Assembly (NCBI GenBank): GCA_949752745.1
Contig: OX457026.1
Coordinates: 40,652,394 to 40,716,393, forward strand
Origin: Protula sp. h YS-2021
Taxonomy: Eukaryota > Annelida > Polychaeta > Sabellida > Serpulidae
Length of the DNA: 64,000 nucleotides
Direction: 5' to 3'
The notes below the pieces were generated by a model. That model worked only from the letters and a program-made list of their open reading frames with translations, searched no databases and was not told the origin of the DNA. Below, in pieces: positions 15,295 through 25,935 of the stretch. How positions within the stretch are numbered: the stretch's first letter is position 1; each line of letters opens with the position of its first letter. The translations under genes were made by a program, and so were the position numbers.

Positions 15295-17374
15295 TGGACC
15301 GTTTTTGCGGCAGGACCAGTTCTACCACAGAGTTCACTTAATCCGAGGCCAGTTCACAAATCGCCCGTCCAACTATGCTTCCGAATCTTCTCGTTGCCTT
15401 CATTTTTCTTCTACGTTAAGCTCAGTTTTTCTGCCTTATGAAATGTTAAGAAATATCTTTTAACTAAATTAATCTGTGCTCTTCTTATCTGTTGGTAAAA
15501 TACAGTTAGTCACATGGAACACAAAGTGTCAACACGGATTCCGCATGCTCTTTGCCAGGATGCATGTGGTGCCTTCGAAACAGGCTGGTGAATAGACTGA
15601 GTGTAGCTTCAATCGTCACACTCTCTTTTTAGCATCAATGGCCCCAAACAATGAACATTTACCACAGTGAATGGGAAGGCAAATGAGAACTGCGCCTGGG
15701 GTCGCCGTTGGAACTTTTTGTTTTTATTTTCGTTTCGGTCATAAAATCGCACAAAGAATAGGACAAAAGTTTCTTATTACAGCAATCCCTAGTTAATGTG
15801 ATTGCTTAGGACACTTTTGTGATTGTTTACTTTTCAGTTTTTTTATTTGCCTGCTTTTGAGACACGACACAGGCCAGTTTGCGGCTTTCACAGACTTAGT
15901 ATTTCATTTTTATTCCTTTTCAGCCATCAATCCACTCTCGCTCTATGACATGTGTAAAGGGGGGGGGGGGGGGAGAACGGCGTTCCCCTGTGCAAAGAGT
16001 TAAGTACTTGTGTGTACTCTTATTCCCTCAGGACTAGACGGCCTTATATATGATGCGGGCTAAGAACCCGTCGTCTGCAACGGATGCGTCTGATGGTACA
16101 ATGTCCAAGACCAGCTCACTATTTTTGGAGCAGGTCTCATTGTCCGTCGATACAGAATGGCAGCTGCGGAATGTGACATTGAGAGGTCCAAATCTGTGTT
16201 AAATATAGTAAGGACCGCCTTTCAGCAAGATGCATCTGAAGGATTCGGAGACTGTCTCACTTGCGTCACTGGCACCTACCAAGACCTGACTGCAACCAGG
16301 CAGCATGCTCCACAAACAAGGTTGGGAAGTGTGGGATCCTCCGCAATCCGACGCTTTCCCCTCCTCGCGATTAGTTCACCAATGCTCCGGCTCACCGAGA
16401 CTTTCAGCTTATTGGCTTCTCTGATTATGCAGAGGATTTGCTATCACTCTGGATGATGGGATCGGCTTGTTTTTCCCTACGGGTGGAGATCTCCACCAAC
16501 AGAGATACCGCGGCGCACAACCTGCGGGGACTGATAAGGGAATAGTTCTTAACAAAGACTCAGAACCCAAGACGCAACACGTCTCGTCCACAGCGGTCTC
16601 TCGCACCAACGAAGTCCTCACAGGACTCGTCCCCGACGTCTCTATCCGAGAAGGTCTCCCGCCCCAAGGGGGAAAACCAAGTAGAAAACGCTAAGGTGTG
16701 CTTCCTCTTGGACTTCGCAGTTTCCCAGTAGGGAAGGCATCCTGTTGTGGCAGAATAATAAACTCACCCATGTTGCTCATAAACGAACTCAAAGTCGGCC
16801 ACCAAAGCTTTGGCTGTGTTTGCCGGTGCCTTATCCAACACTGATCTATGCTTCCATAAGGAAAGATCCAGTTCAGCTGGAAATGGCTCAAAACCAGCTG
16901 TTAAATGAACGTGCTTTCCTGAGGCATGATCTCTTCTGACGCATCCCCCAGCTGGTTGGAATGCTTTGGTTTGTGGGAACCCCTCCTCTCTTTCTTTACC
17001 TTTATTACCCACTTGGTATGGAAAATACCAAAATGGTTATGGATTGCCTCGAATTCTTCACCTTTTTTTTCCTCGCATTTTTTTATTTTTTTCTTCTCCC
17101 GCCGAATCGGTTTCCAGGCATCTCCTCCAAGACCGCCGAAGCTAGACAAACCAAACTGTATGGAGGGTCATCTGAAGTGGTGCGCCTGATAAACATTTTT
17201 GACCTTGGTCTTACCGGTATAGTTGGTAGTATTTAGGAGGATGTTCTACATCTAGACATGTGAAAATTGTTAACAAAAAGCACTACCTTCCGTTTTAAGT
17301 TAGCATTCCATTCCACTCTTCGGGAGACAATGAGAACACTCCGAACAAGTACTCATTGCGCAAGGGGATGCCGT
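15292..17374. other. Intron 1; unassigned, possibly an old DIRS fragment
   Basis: Non-repetitive sequence with a poly-G run at 15,959-15,973. At 16,720-16,750 a short stretch (TTTCCCAGTAGGGAAGGCAT, then TGGCAGAA) resembles the start of the RT reading frame of the DIRS element at 21,430. The similarity is too short to call a third copy. Confidence 0.3.
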
Positions 17375-17588
<214 letters not shown>

Positions 17589-17845
17589 ACACGTGTCGCA
17601 GAGGGGAGAGCTGGAAGTTGAAGTGGGTGAACCTAGAAGTACTTGTCTGTACTTGAAGACTGGTCTGTCATGCATGTAAAACAAGCAGACGAAAGTGTGT
17701 ATGAGTAGACTCTATACATTTACCGAAGCACTCAAAATTTGCTAGGTATTATCTGTCAGGATCCATCCAAGCTACATACAGCTTAAGGAAATATATGATA
17801 TGATACGTAGCCAGCATGGGAGTAGAAAAAGCTTGGGAAAAAACT

Positions 17846-18040
17846 AGCTTTTACTTCGCAAAAGCTTAGAATTCGCTTATCTCCACTTTTAGATGGGTTT
17901 CCCTTTGGTTAGATTTTTCCACACAATAGAAACTTTTTTCTCGCTAATAGAATGAACCCTATCCCGCCTTCCATCCAGCCAGCCAATGAGAATGTAGATA
18001 ACACAAAGTGCTACGTCACTGAAGCTGTCAATCATTCCCT
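17846..18040. repeat. DIRS copy 1 left inverted terminal segment
   Basis: It reads from AGCTTTTACTTCGCAAAAGC through CTCCACTTTTAGATGGG to CAATCATTCCC; the reverse complement occurs at the right end in two separated pieces. Confidence 0.8.
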
Positions 18041-19135
18041 TTTAGTGTGGCGTTGTCAACACACGCCATTCTGTGTGCTCCGCAATTTTTTGGAAAAAGG
18101 GATCTAGTTCAAGGTGCGAATTTGCCTTTAGTGGCTTTATTTCTTATCTAAAGGACTAATATTGCTTGTGTATTGTGTGGATTAATTAGCCCACGATTAA
18201 GCAAGATTTTAGCATCTTGTACTTCGGTCAGGTAGTTGGTGAGTTTACACGGAACGGTGACACTTTCCCCAGTCCCGAGAAGTGTGCCTCTCTTCTCCAC
18301 AGAAGTCTACAGGATCGAATCTTTACTAGTTTCCAGCACACAGCTTCTAGGAGTTGTTTGAGTCTTTCAGTCTGCTGTGCCTGCTAAGACTCTAGGCCTT
18401 GCCTGGTGTCTGTGTCATCGCGTATGACCAGGCATGGGTTTGGCTATTACTCCTTGGGAACTGGTCAGTCGTCTACCAGCAGTGGTGTATTTCTGACCCC
18501 AGTTCAGGAGGTAGAAATGCTTTTCGGCGTTTTCTAGCGGTTTTCCGGCGTTTTTGGCGTCGATACCCACTCGGGGACCGCAGGGGACCGTTATGGCTAT
18601 CCCGTGCCGTACGCGGTGCACCGATCCCATCTTAGCCTTGTGGGCTATGGGATTGGAGATTTCGTGACGGGCAGGGACCATTTCGCCCCCCCCCAAGTCC
18701 CATCTTGGTCGCGGTACCGGGGACTTAGGCCCGTAACGGGTTCTTTCCCCTGACAGGGACCGTCATGGGCACGGGACTAAGTACCGAGACCCATGTGGGG
18801 ATCTGGCCAGAAGCCTCTTTTGGTCACGGGACCGAGGCCCACGTCGGGATTATGGTACTGGGGCCCATAAATTGTGCCCATTATGGTCTCCCTCCCTAGA
18901 AAGCAGCTAGAAAGCGCCTTAAAGCATTGCTTTCGGTCAGAGAGTCAGAATTTATTCTGGTTCAGTTATAAAAAAAAAAAAAAAAAAAAGAAGAAAAAGA
19001 GGTGATTAACACCAGCAACGCTCGGTCACTTGTTTAAGTCGCAGTAACTCCGTCAGTGTTGCGTTATATATATATGTCTACTTGCAGAATCCTGTTGCAG
19101 TCACTTATGGCTTCTTTTCTGCTTGTCTTTCAGAT
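18041..19135 (+). other. DIRS copy 1 leader region
   Basis: 1.1 kb without a convincing ORF. It has many GGGAC/GGTACCG-type repeats (18,540-18,890), a 21-base A run at 18,969-18,989 and, just before the gag ATG, a polypyrimidine tract ending TTTCAG. Copy 2 has the same acceptor-like end before its gag ATG, which suggests a 5' intron. Confidence 0.5.
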
Positions 19136-21334
19136 ATGACAGAGGCCACCCTGCGCAAGCTACTGCAGTGTCCCCACCATCCCTCTGCGCGGAATCCTCA
19201 TACGGTGTGCGATCGGTGTCGGAGGAATAGTGGGTTGCCCCTCTGTGACGAACTCAATACGTGCCCAGAGTGCCAGGATCTCACATCAGACGACTGGAAA
19301 CTGATTTATAAGAACAGGGCACGAAACGACCGTAGACGGGATCGCCGTCGTATTCTCTCCTCTACGCCGTTTATCACCCAGGACTTTGTTGAAGAGACAA
19401 TGAGGAAAGCCAACTCAGTTATCCTGGATCAAGTCTCCACCCCGGTTAGGATAGACTTAGGTTCGGAGTCTGACGTGCCCGTGACAGGCAAAAAAGCCAA
19501 GAAACTCAAAACCAAGGCCTTTGCAGAAACGGTAGCCGAGGTGGATATCCCTGAGGGAGGGGAACGAGAAGTGCGGCGGAGAGCGTGGGCATCTTCTCCC
19601 CCCACAGTGGCGATTCCTCCAGAGTCTGAAATCCAACCAAAGTCTCAGTCCCCGGAGCTAGTGACGGTCACTCATACGGCGTCGGGAGCCTCGTTTACAA
19701 CGGCGGCTGGTCAGTTGGGGATCCCGTCACAGATCGAGCCATCTCCCTCTACCCAATCTCCTAACCTGGCAGGGGAGTTTTCAGCCTTTTTAGCGTTACA
19801 AACTCAGAAACAACTACAAGAGTTACAATTGCGTCTCCAGAACCAGGAATCTACGCCGATTCCGAGAAAACGCCATAAGCCATCGGCCACGATCTCTCGT
19901 CCCCCAGAGGACCGCGCTTCCTCCCCGCACCCCCCCCCCCTGCTGGCACGTCGAAATACACTGGCAGAGTCGGGCTCAGCTAGTGATGAGGATTCCTCGG
20001 AGATCCCACCGTCGGGACAGGCGTCGAGATTGATTCAAGAGGATGATGACGACCTGCAATCGGTTACATCGCCCCTCTCGGCAGTCCCTCTCAACAGAGA
20101 ACGGGAAATTTACACACCTTCCGGGGAAGTACCGACTGATCCATCCGCAGAACAGCCAGGGAACGACAGTGGTCGGGATTCGGAGGAGCAAGAGTCCGAG
20201 GGCGAGGAGTCGGAGGGGACGACAGATGACAACCCCCCTCTGCCCACTTCCGCCTCCCCTTGCGAGAGATGGATTACATTAGATCTCCGGGTAGCGGTCA
20301 GAGGCTCTGGAAAGATCCGGCGGCAGCAGGCAGACGCCCCATCAGAACCCCCTCTCCGCCGGACCTCACCCCCCGCAGTGAAGAGCCCACACCCTCGGGA
20401 GCGTCATCTACCATAGCCCCCGAGGACGTGCCGTTCAGGGATGCTGTCAAAGAAATTGCGCGGCTGGCTATTTGGGTCGCCAGGTCTCGACAAGGAAGAT
20501 TCCCCCATAAGAATGACCTCACAGACAGTGTTGCCCCCGCAGGACTCGTTTGTAGCACTCTCGACCAGTGAAGGGATTGCCAACGCTATTACAGTCCGTA
20601 CCAAAGAGTTTAAGAAGCTTGACGCCAGCGAGGGGCGCACTCTCTCCCGCTTTCACGCATCTAAGCACTGTGCAGTGAGACCGGGCCCGTACAGGTCCTC
20701 TGATGACTTAGTACCCCTGGAGGCACTCGAACAGCCGGCGAAGAGGACAGTTTGGATGCCATCGGTTAGGAGCGATTCGGACATCCCATTAGTAGAGAAG
20801 GATGCCAGGACCATCGAGTCTTCCTCCCGTCACATACTCAATATCATGTCTTTCCAGGACCACACCCTGAAAGCCTTAAAGACACGTTGGGAGGGCCTAC
20901 ACCTCGACGATCCGGTGGCCTTTAAACTTCTGGAATGCCTCGCTCTAGCGACTAGAGATGTAGTCAAACTGTCCACCTTCCTCATGACCTCCATGGTATT
21001 CCTCCGGCGGGATGCGTTTCTCCAGCACTGCTGGTCTAGCGTGAAGGGACTGAGAGACCTGCGGCATGCGCCCATCCTTGGGCAGAAAGAACTCTTTCCC
21101 CCGGCGGAGGTGGAACGTGTGAACCAAGAAAGCCGCTCTCTCTCGCAGGACTACGCACTCATGTCTCGTATGTCACGAGCGTCTTTCCGGCACCCGCCGA
21201 AACGCAAGAGACCATACAGGCAGCCCGTGGATCAAGCGAGACCCAGCACGCAGTCGCAGCCTCCTCCTCCCAAGAAACAGAAGCCAAACAACGGCACCAA
21301 GACGGAGGGGCAGTCAGCACAACCTAACAGGTAG
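19136..21334 (+). pseudogene. DIRS gag-like ORF with interruptions
   Basis: The ATG at 19,136 follows TTTCAG. The N-terminus has paired cysteines (CPHHPS, CDRCRRNSGLPLCDE, CPECQDL) and then a basic stretch, typical of DIRS gag proteins that bind RNA. A long acidic, Pro/Ser-rich middle follows. The frame meets TAG at 20,414-20,416. The region 20,260-20,490 reads more sensibly in frame 1 (PEDVPFRDAVKEIARLA), after which frame 2 resumes (20,441-21,334, with TKEFKKLDASEGRTLSRF and a basic C-terminus). So either one nonsense change or two compensating frameshifts separate it from an intact gene. The C-terminal half is conserved in copy 2. Confidence 0.65.
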
Positions 21335-21410
21335 CAGCCAACCAAAGTACCGCCTAGAGACTCCCTGGTCTCCTGGCGATACTTTTCTAAACTCAGAAAA
21401 CTTAGAAAAT

Positions 21411-23360
21411 TTGTTAGCCTTGAACGCATCCTTTCCCGTAGGAGGAAGGCTAGGCAAATTTTGGCAGAAATGGGCAGAAATTGGAGCCCCCCGCCGCGTG
21501 GTCAGATGGTTGAAGGTCGGTTATCCCCTACCGTTCAAGCGGGAGGGGAGGGGCCTTCCACCGTCTATCCCCCTTGCCCACAAGGCCCCTCACTCCCTTG
21601 TCACCTCCTACCCGCGGGACTCAGAAAGGGATGTAGCCCTACAGGAAGTACTCGTAAGTCTACAAGAAAAAAGGGCGGTGGAAGAAGTGCCAGAAAACCA
21701 ACCAGTATTTTTCAGCAGGGTTTTCTTGGTTCCCAAAAAATCGGGGGGTTGGAGATTGGTCATAGATCTGTCAGCCCTAAACGACTTCCTGCAGGTAACC
21801 TCCTTTCAAATGGACACCGCTCAGGTCATAAAGGAAAGCTTGCAGGAAGGGATGTGGGGCACATCCATAGACCTTTCAGACGCCTATCTCCACATTCCAA
21901 TGCATCGATCAGCGAGAAAGTTTCTAGCCTTTCAAATAGGCTCAAAACGATTCTGGTTTCGGGCACTCCCTTTCGGCCTCTCCACGGCCCCGTACGTATT
22001 CTCAAAAATTATGAAAGTACTCAAAGCATGGGCCAGGTTAGAAGGTATGCTCGTGTTCCAGTACCTGGACGATTGGTTTCTGGCACACACAGACAAGGGC
22101 ACGGCCCACCGCCAGACCCTTGCACTAGTGCGCAAAGCCTTACAGGTAGGTTTAGTGGTCAATCTCCCCAAATCGGAACTAGCACCCAAGCAAGACATCG
22201 TCTTTCTGGGGGAAAGGTGGGATCTGGTAAGTGCGAGAGCTTTTCCTACAACAGAAAGGCAGCAAAAGATCACGCAGGGCATACGAGGGATTCAGGCAGG
22301 AAAAAAGGTAAGACTGCATCCCATGGAGTCCTTGCTAGGTCTCTTAGTGGCCACGGAACGGACAGTTCCCCTGGGCCGCTTACATTACAGACCTTTCCAA
22401 AGACAGGTAAGGAGGGCCCTCAGACAGGGGAGGCACCCTCAGGCAAAAATGACCGTGTCACAGGCTGCCCTGGCCTCCCTATCCTGGTGGACCAATCCAC
22501 AAATCTTAAACGAGGGCACACCCTTCCATCCCCCACCCCCGGAAATAGAACTCCAAACGGATGCATCCCAACGGGGATGGGGTATACATTGCCAACGCCA
22601 GATGTGGAAGGGCAAATGGCCCCCCTCTTTCAAAAAGTACCACATAAACTGGCTGGAACTACGGGTCGTGTGGATAGCACTGAACAGACTGTCCGACCGA
22701 CTCCAAGGCAGGAGTGTTCTGTTTCTCCTAGACAACTCAACAGCCGTGGCATATTTAAACAGGCAAGGGGGGACCAGATCCCTCCCTCTATCAATATTGA
22801 CCTACAAGATCCTATCTTTAGCTCGCCAATCTCAAATCACCCTCTCAGCGCGTCATTTGGCGGGAAAACTCAATGTACTGGCCGATTTAGCTTCCAGAGT
22901 AGGCCAGGTAATCCACACGGAGTGGTGCCTAGCCCCCCAGTCCTTTCAGTGGGTGACGATCCAGTCACCATGGGGGCCCCCAACGCTAGACCTGTTTGCC
23001 AATGCAGTAACAACACGTCTACCCAGGTATGTCTCCCCATGCCCGGACCAAGCAGCGTGGGCAATAGATGCCCTCAGCTGTCCATGGCCACTGCAAGAGG
23101 TACTCTATGCCTTCCCACCACAGGCAATCCTCTCCCAGGTACTGCAACGGGTACTGGACTTGGGCCCACGAGCCCTGCTACTGGTAGCCCCGCGGATGCC
23201 GGAGGCCCCTTGGTTTACCTTGCTCCTCAGGTGCAAGATAGTCAAGACGACTCCAATCCCGTGCCACAGAGAAATCCTATTCCAACCCCATTGGCATCAT
23301 TTTCACCCAGCCCCTCACCTTTTGAACCTACACCTTTGGTGCCTGACCAGTCCTTCCTAA
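21411..23360 (+). CDS. DIRS reverse transcriptase - RNase H - methyltransferase-like polyprotein
   Basis: 649 codons open, without an early ATG; expression probably needs frameshift, splicing or reinitiation from gag. RT: VFLVPKKSGGWRLVIDLSAL (about residues 104-123), GTSIDLSDAYLHIP, then the active site QYLDDW with Asp220/Asp221. RNase H: Asp384 in ELQTDASQRGWG, an Asp in LLDNSTAVAYLN near 440, and the ADLASR end. A C-terminal domain with TLDLFANAV, a DALSCPW segment and YAFPPQ matches the Dam-like N6-adenine methyltransferase region of DIRS1 elements, though FPPQ replaces the usual DPPY/NPPY, so activity is doubtful. Coding overlaps the recombinase frame for its whole length after 21,461. 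Confidence 0.88.
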   Translation: MLALNASFPVGGRLGKFWQKWAEIGAPRRVVRWLKVGYPLPFKREGRGLPPSIPLAHKAPHSLVTSYPRDSERDVALQEVLVSLQEKRAVEEVPENQPVFFSRVFLVPKKSGGWRLVIDLSALNDFLQVTSFQMDTAQVIKESLQEGMWGTSIDLSDAYLHIPMHRSARKFLAFQIGSKRFWFRALPFGLSTAPYVFSKIMKVLKAWARLEGMLVFQYLDDWFLAHTDKGTAHRQTLALVRKALQVGLVVNLPKSELAPKQDIVFLGERWDLVSARAFPTTERQQKITQGIRGIQAGKKVRLHPMESLLGLLVATERTVPLGRLHYRPFQRQVRRALRQGRHPQAKMTVSQAALASLSWWTNPQILNEGTPFHPPPPEIELQTDASQRGWGIHCQRQMWKGKWPPSFKKYHINWLELRVVWIALNRLSDRLQGRSVLFLLDNSTAVAYLNRQGGTRSLPLSILTYKILSLARQSQITLSARHLAGKLNVLADLASRVGQVIHTEWCLAPQSFQWVTIQSPWGPPTLDLFANAVTTRLPRYVSPCPDQAAWAIDALSCPWPLQEVLYAFPPQAILSQVLQRVLDLGPRALLLVAPRMPEAPWFTLLLRCKIVKTTPIPCHREILFQPHWHHFHPAPHLLNLHLWCLTSPS

Positions 23361-24418
23361 AAAAGAAAGGCTTCTCACAGAACATAGTAGATAAAATAGT
23401 AAACAGCCACAAACAATCTACTGCCAAGGTGTACAGGTCTCAATGGAACAAATTCGCATCCTGGTGTAATAAGTCTAAGCTAGACCCATTCCAGGCCTCT
23501 CCTTCAGTGATAGCAGATTTTTTAGATCACTTATTCACAAACGAAGGTTTAAAGGTAAGCTCCATTGAAGGTTATAGAGCAGCCATAGGCTCCAGGCTCA
23601 AGGCCTCTAAGGGCTATGACCCAGGGGATGACACGTCTATCTCTCAATTGATTCGTCATTTCAAGGTAAACTCTCCCCCTACTCCATCGAACGTCGCACA
23701 ATGGGATCTGTCCCTAGTACTGAGGTACCTTCAGCGCCCGGACATTTTTGGGAACGATGTAATCTCAGCCAAAAATGCTACGGTAAGGTTTACTTTCTTG
23801 CTAGCCCTCGCTTCCGGCAAAAGGAGGAGCGAAATACACGCCCTAGACAGGACGGTAAGCAAAGAGAACGGGGAGTGGAAAAACATCACTCTCGTCCCTA
23901 GGGCCGGCTTCATGGGCAAAACCCACATCATTACTCATGGGATGGGCACTTTCAGTCACATCAACTTACCATCCCTACCAGAGGAACAGATCTCTGAGGA
24001 CTTAGTCTCCTTGTGTCCCGTCAAAGCCTTACGTCTATACTTAGAACTTTCGGAGGTATATAGGTCAAAAAATCAAAAAGCCCTTATTATCTCCTATATG
24101 CCCAAGTTCAATAAAGACCTCCCTAAGCAATCTATTTCAAACTACATAAAAGGGGTCATTATGACAGCGTATGACGAAGCACAATCAGACACAGTCCTTC
24201 AGTCAGAGTTAAAAGTGAAAGCCCATCAAGTCAGGCAGGTGGCAAATTCGCTTAGAGCACTACGTAATGTGTCGTTGTCGGATATACTTAAAACAGGTTG
24301 CTGGGCTTCTCCCAATTCCTTCGTTAAGTATTATCTTAAAGACTTCTCCCAAGATGAACTCTCAGGCCTCTATTCTCTGGGCCCATTCATAGCTGCGGAG
24401 ACGACCATTACTAACTAA
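21461..24418 (+). CDS. DIRS tyrosine recombinase (integrase) in overlapping frame
   Basis: 985 codons open. The first ~600 codons lie opposite RT coding in another frame, are low in recognisable structure and rich in Pro/Ser/Gly. From about residue 626 the protein is a tyrosine recombinase: core-binding part STAKVYRSQWNKFASWCNKS, then catalytic Arg788/789 (ASGKRRSEIHAL), His922-x2-Arg925 (AHQVRQVANS), Trp948, and Tyr957/958 (FVKYYLKDF). It would insert the circular DNA copy. Extensive RT/YR overlap is a known DIRS feature. The coding probably continues by splicing into 24,436-24,526. Confidence 0.85.
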   Translation: MAEMGRNWSPPPRGQMVEGRLSPTVQAGGEGPSTVYPPCPQGPSLPCHLLPAGLRKGCSPTGSTRKSTRKKGGGRSARKPTSIFQQGFLGSQKIGGLEIGHRSVSPKRLPAGNLLSNGHRSGHKGKLAGRDVGHIHRPFRRLSPHSNASISEKVSSLSNRLKTILVSGTPFRPLHGPVRILKNYESTQSMGQVRRYARVPVPGRLVSGTHRQGHGPPPDPCTSAQSLTGRFSGQSPQIGTSTQARHRLSGGKVGSGKCESFSYNRKAAKDHAGHTRDSGRKKGKTASHGVLARSLSGHGTDSSPGPLTLQTFPKTGKEGPQTGEAPSGKNDRVTGCPGLPILVDQSTNLKRGHTLPSPTPGNRTPNGCIPTGMGYTLPTPDVEGQMAPLFQKVPHKLAGTTGRVDSTEQTVRPTPRQECSVSPRQLNSRGIFKQARGDQIPPSINIDLQDPIFSSPISNHPLSASFGGKTQCTGRFSFQSRPGNPHGVVPSPPVLSVGDDPVTMGAPNARPVCQCSNNTSTQVCLPMPGPSSVGNRCPQLSMATARGTLCLPTTGNPLPGTATGTGLGPTSPATGSPADAGGPLVYLAPQVQDSQDDSNPVPQRNPIPTPLASFSPSPSPFEPTPLVPDQSFLKKKGFSQNIVDKIVNSHKQSTAKVYRSQWNKFASWCNKSKLDPFQASPSVIADFLDHLFTNEGLKVSSIEGYRAAIGSRLKASKGYDPGDDTSISQLIRHFKVNSPPTPSNVAQWDLSLVLRYLQRPDIFGNDVISAKNATVRFTFLLALASGKRRSEIHALDRTVSKENGEWKNITLVPRAGFMGKTHIITHGMGTFSHINLPSLPEEQISEDLVSLCPVKALRLYLELSEVYRSKNQKALIISYMPKFNKDLPKQSISNYIKGVIMTAYDEAQSDTVLQSELKVKAHQVRQVANSLRALRNVSLSDILKTGCWASPNSFVKYYLKDFSQDELSGLYSLGPFIAAETTITN

Positions 24419-24435
24419 TTGTCAATCTGTTACAG

Positions 24436-24526
24436 ATCGCCTACGCCCAGACCCAAAGGCAAGGGCAAGCAAAAGGGAGGTTATGTCAAGAACCGTGCTA
24501 CCAGCCACTTCAAGCCCAAGAAATAA
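24436..24526 (+). CDS. Probable spliced basic C-terminal tail of the DIRS recombinase
   Basis: Just after the YR stop there is a branch-point-like TTACTAAC, a pyrimidine-rich stretch and CTGTTACAG. The next 29 codons are very basic (PRPKGKGKQKGGYVKN) and end at TAA. Copy 2 has the same arrangement (acceptor at 34,225, then KRRPRAEA), with CTCTAAC upstream. I could not fix the donor. Confidence 0.4.
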
Positions 24527-25537
24527 CCGGTGCACTACCCCGCTGGACATACCCTTATCCCAGTTCGGCCGACTTCACGTCGTCGGCTACCGTATAGACC
24601 GTCGGACTGTTTTTTCGGATTTTAGTTTCTCGAATTATCCTAGAACTGATTTAGTGTCATATGATCACTGTGATCCACACCCTGGCCTCAGTATCTTCAG
24701 AAATTTCCTTGACTCAAGGAAAAAGGGGGGGGTGGAGACGCAGTTCTCCCCGACCCAGCGTTCCCGCAGTCCCGGGCCTTACTGAGAGCCCAGAGGTCAT
24801 CAAGGGTCTGTGTCACAGTGACCATGTGACCAAGGCCCATAGTACCATTATGGGCTTAGTTGTAAAATCAACGGCATTTAGTGATTTTTATCACCAGGAT
24901 TGATTCCAATCCAAGTTTGTGAGTGTTCTAAGCTTCTAGTCACCTAATTTTCTCGAAATTGCCAGTCAATTTCGCAAAAATTTAAGTTTTTAAGTGGTAA
25001 TGATTTAGAGCAGTTCTAACATTTACCCAAGGTCTTAGAATATTTAGCATGCTTTTGTAAGACACAGTCACTTGTAATTATGCTGTGTCAAGTTTTATTT
25101 TTCATGGTAGCCTTTACAAGGTTACGATCTTTTTGTTAAGAAGGAAAAACAATAAATCAGTATTATTGTTATCTTCCACTCAGAGCTTAGAGTATCCCAG
25201 GTCGGGATCCATCCAGTGGGAGGCAGGAGGGGGATGGTAAAGGATACTCAGTCAGTCAGCATAAAGTTTATTCAGACTTTATGACACCGTTACTTAAAAT
25301 TTTTTCTATTTGTTACCAGATCCCTTCATGGGCAAGGAGGGTTCCCCTCCTTTACCCTATCAGGGTTGTTCGGAAATCAAATAAAGCAAACTTTCTTAGA
25401 TTTGGGATTTTATTTAACTTCAATTCTATCCCATCTAACAAGTTTATTTCGCAAAACTCTTTCGAGTATTCGCAATTCGCGTCCTTTTTCACGCAATTTC
25501 TTTAGAATGGCAGGCTCCCCTGCTCCGGACTTTAGTC
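24527..25537 (+). other. DIRS copy 1 3' untranslated region
   Basis: No gene. It holds the GGTC/ACCATTATGG motifs also seen in the leader, an AATAAA at 25,151-25,156 and AT-rich sequence up to the terminal modules. Confidence 0.5.
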
Positions 25538-25876
25538 CCATCTAAAAGTGGAGATAAGCGAATTCTAAGCTTTTGCGAAGTAAAACTAACGTTTTATTTC
25601 GTAAAACGAGCTTTTACGAGTAAAAGCGCAATTCGCGTTCTCCACTTTTAGTCTATCCTCCCTCCCATCCAGCCCCTACAAGCCTGGGTGAGTTGACACC
25701 ACCTATTTTGGGCTACAAGGGAATGATTGACAGCTTCAGTGACGTAGCACTTTGTGTTATCTACATTCTCATTGGCTGGCTGGATGGAAGGCGGGATAGG
25801 GTTCATTCTATTAGCGAGAAAAAAGTTTCTATTGTGTGGAAAATCTAACCAAAGGGAAACCCATCTAAAAGTGGAG
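25538..25876. repeat. DIRS copy 1 right terminal complex
   Basis: Two pieces complementary to the left end (25,538-25,588 and 25,719-25,876) are separated by a unique stretch. This fits the terminal plus internal-complementary regions that DIRS elements use to make a circle. Confidence 0.7.
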
Positions 25877-25930
25877 AACGCGAATTGCGCTTTTACTCGT
25901 AAAAGCTCGTTTTACGAAATAAAACGTTAG
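25588..25930. repeat. Perfect 65-bp inverted pair around the right DIRS end
   Basis: 25,588-25,652 (AACGTTTTATTTCGTAAAAC through GCGTTCTCCACTTTTAG) recurs in inverted orientation at 25,864-25,930, enclosing about 210 bases. Related single arms lie at 35,115-35,190, 37,830-37,895 and 53,430-53,490. Confidence 0.7.
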
Positions 25931-25935
25931 AGTGA

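Larger units (their letters stand above)
17846..25935 (+). mobile_element. DIRS-type tyrosine-recombinase retrotransposon, nearly complete (copy 1)
   Basis: About 8.1 kb. It has inverted terminal segments instead of LTRs: 17,846-17,897 matches 25,538-25,588 reversed, and 17,881-18,040 matches 25,719-25,876 reversed. Between them lie a GC-rich GGTACCG-containing leader, a Cys-rich gag, an RT-RNase H-methyltransferase frame and an overlapping tyrosine recombinase frame, the DIRS order. The family copies through a circular DNA intermediate inserted by the recombinase, leaving no target duplication. The RT and recombinase frames are open and have their key residues; gag is disrupted. It lies in sense orientation inside intron 1 of the vWA gene. 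Confidence 0.9.

Noticed and set aside
15091..15463. Open frames made of (Ser-Leu)n or (Arg-Glu)n
   Set aside because: Translation of a CT microsatellite; the same applies to 17,267-17,684.
16157..17012. Possible third DIRS copy
   Set aside because: Only about 40 bases near 16,720 resemble the RT start; flanking sequence does not follow the DIRS order.
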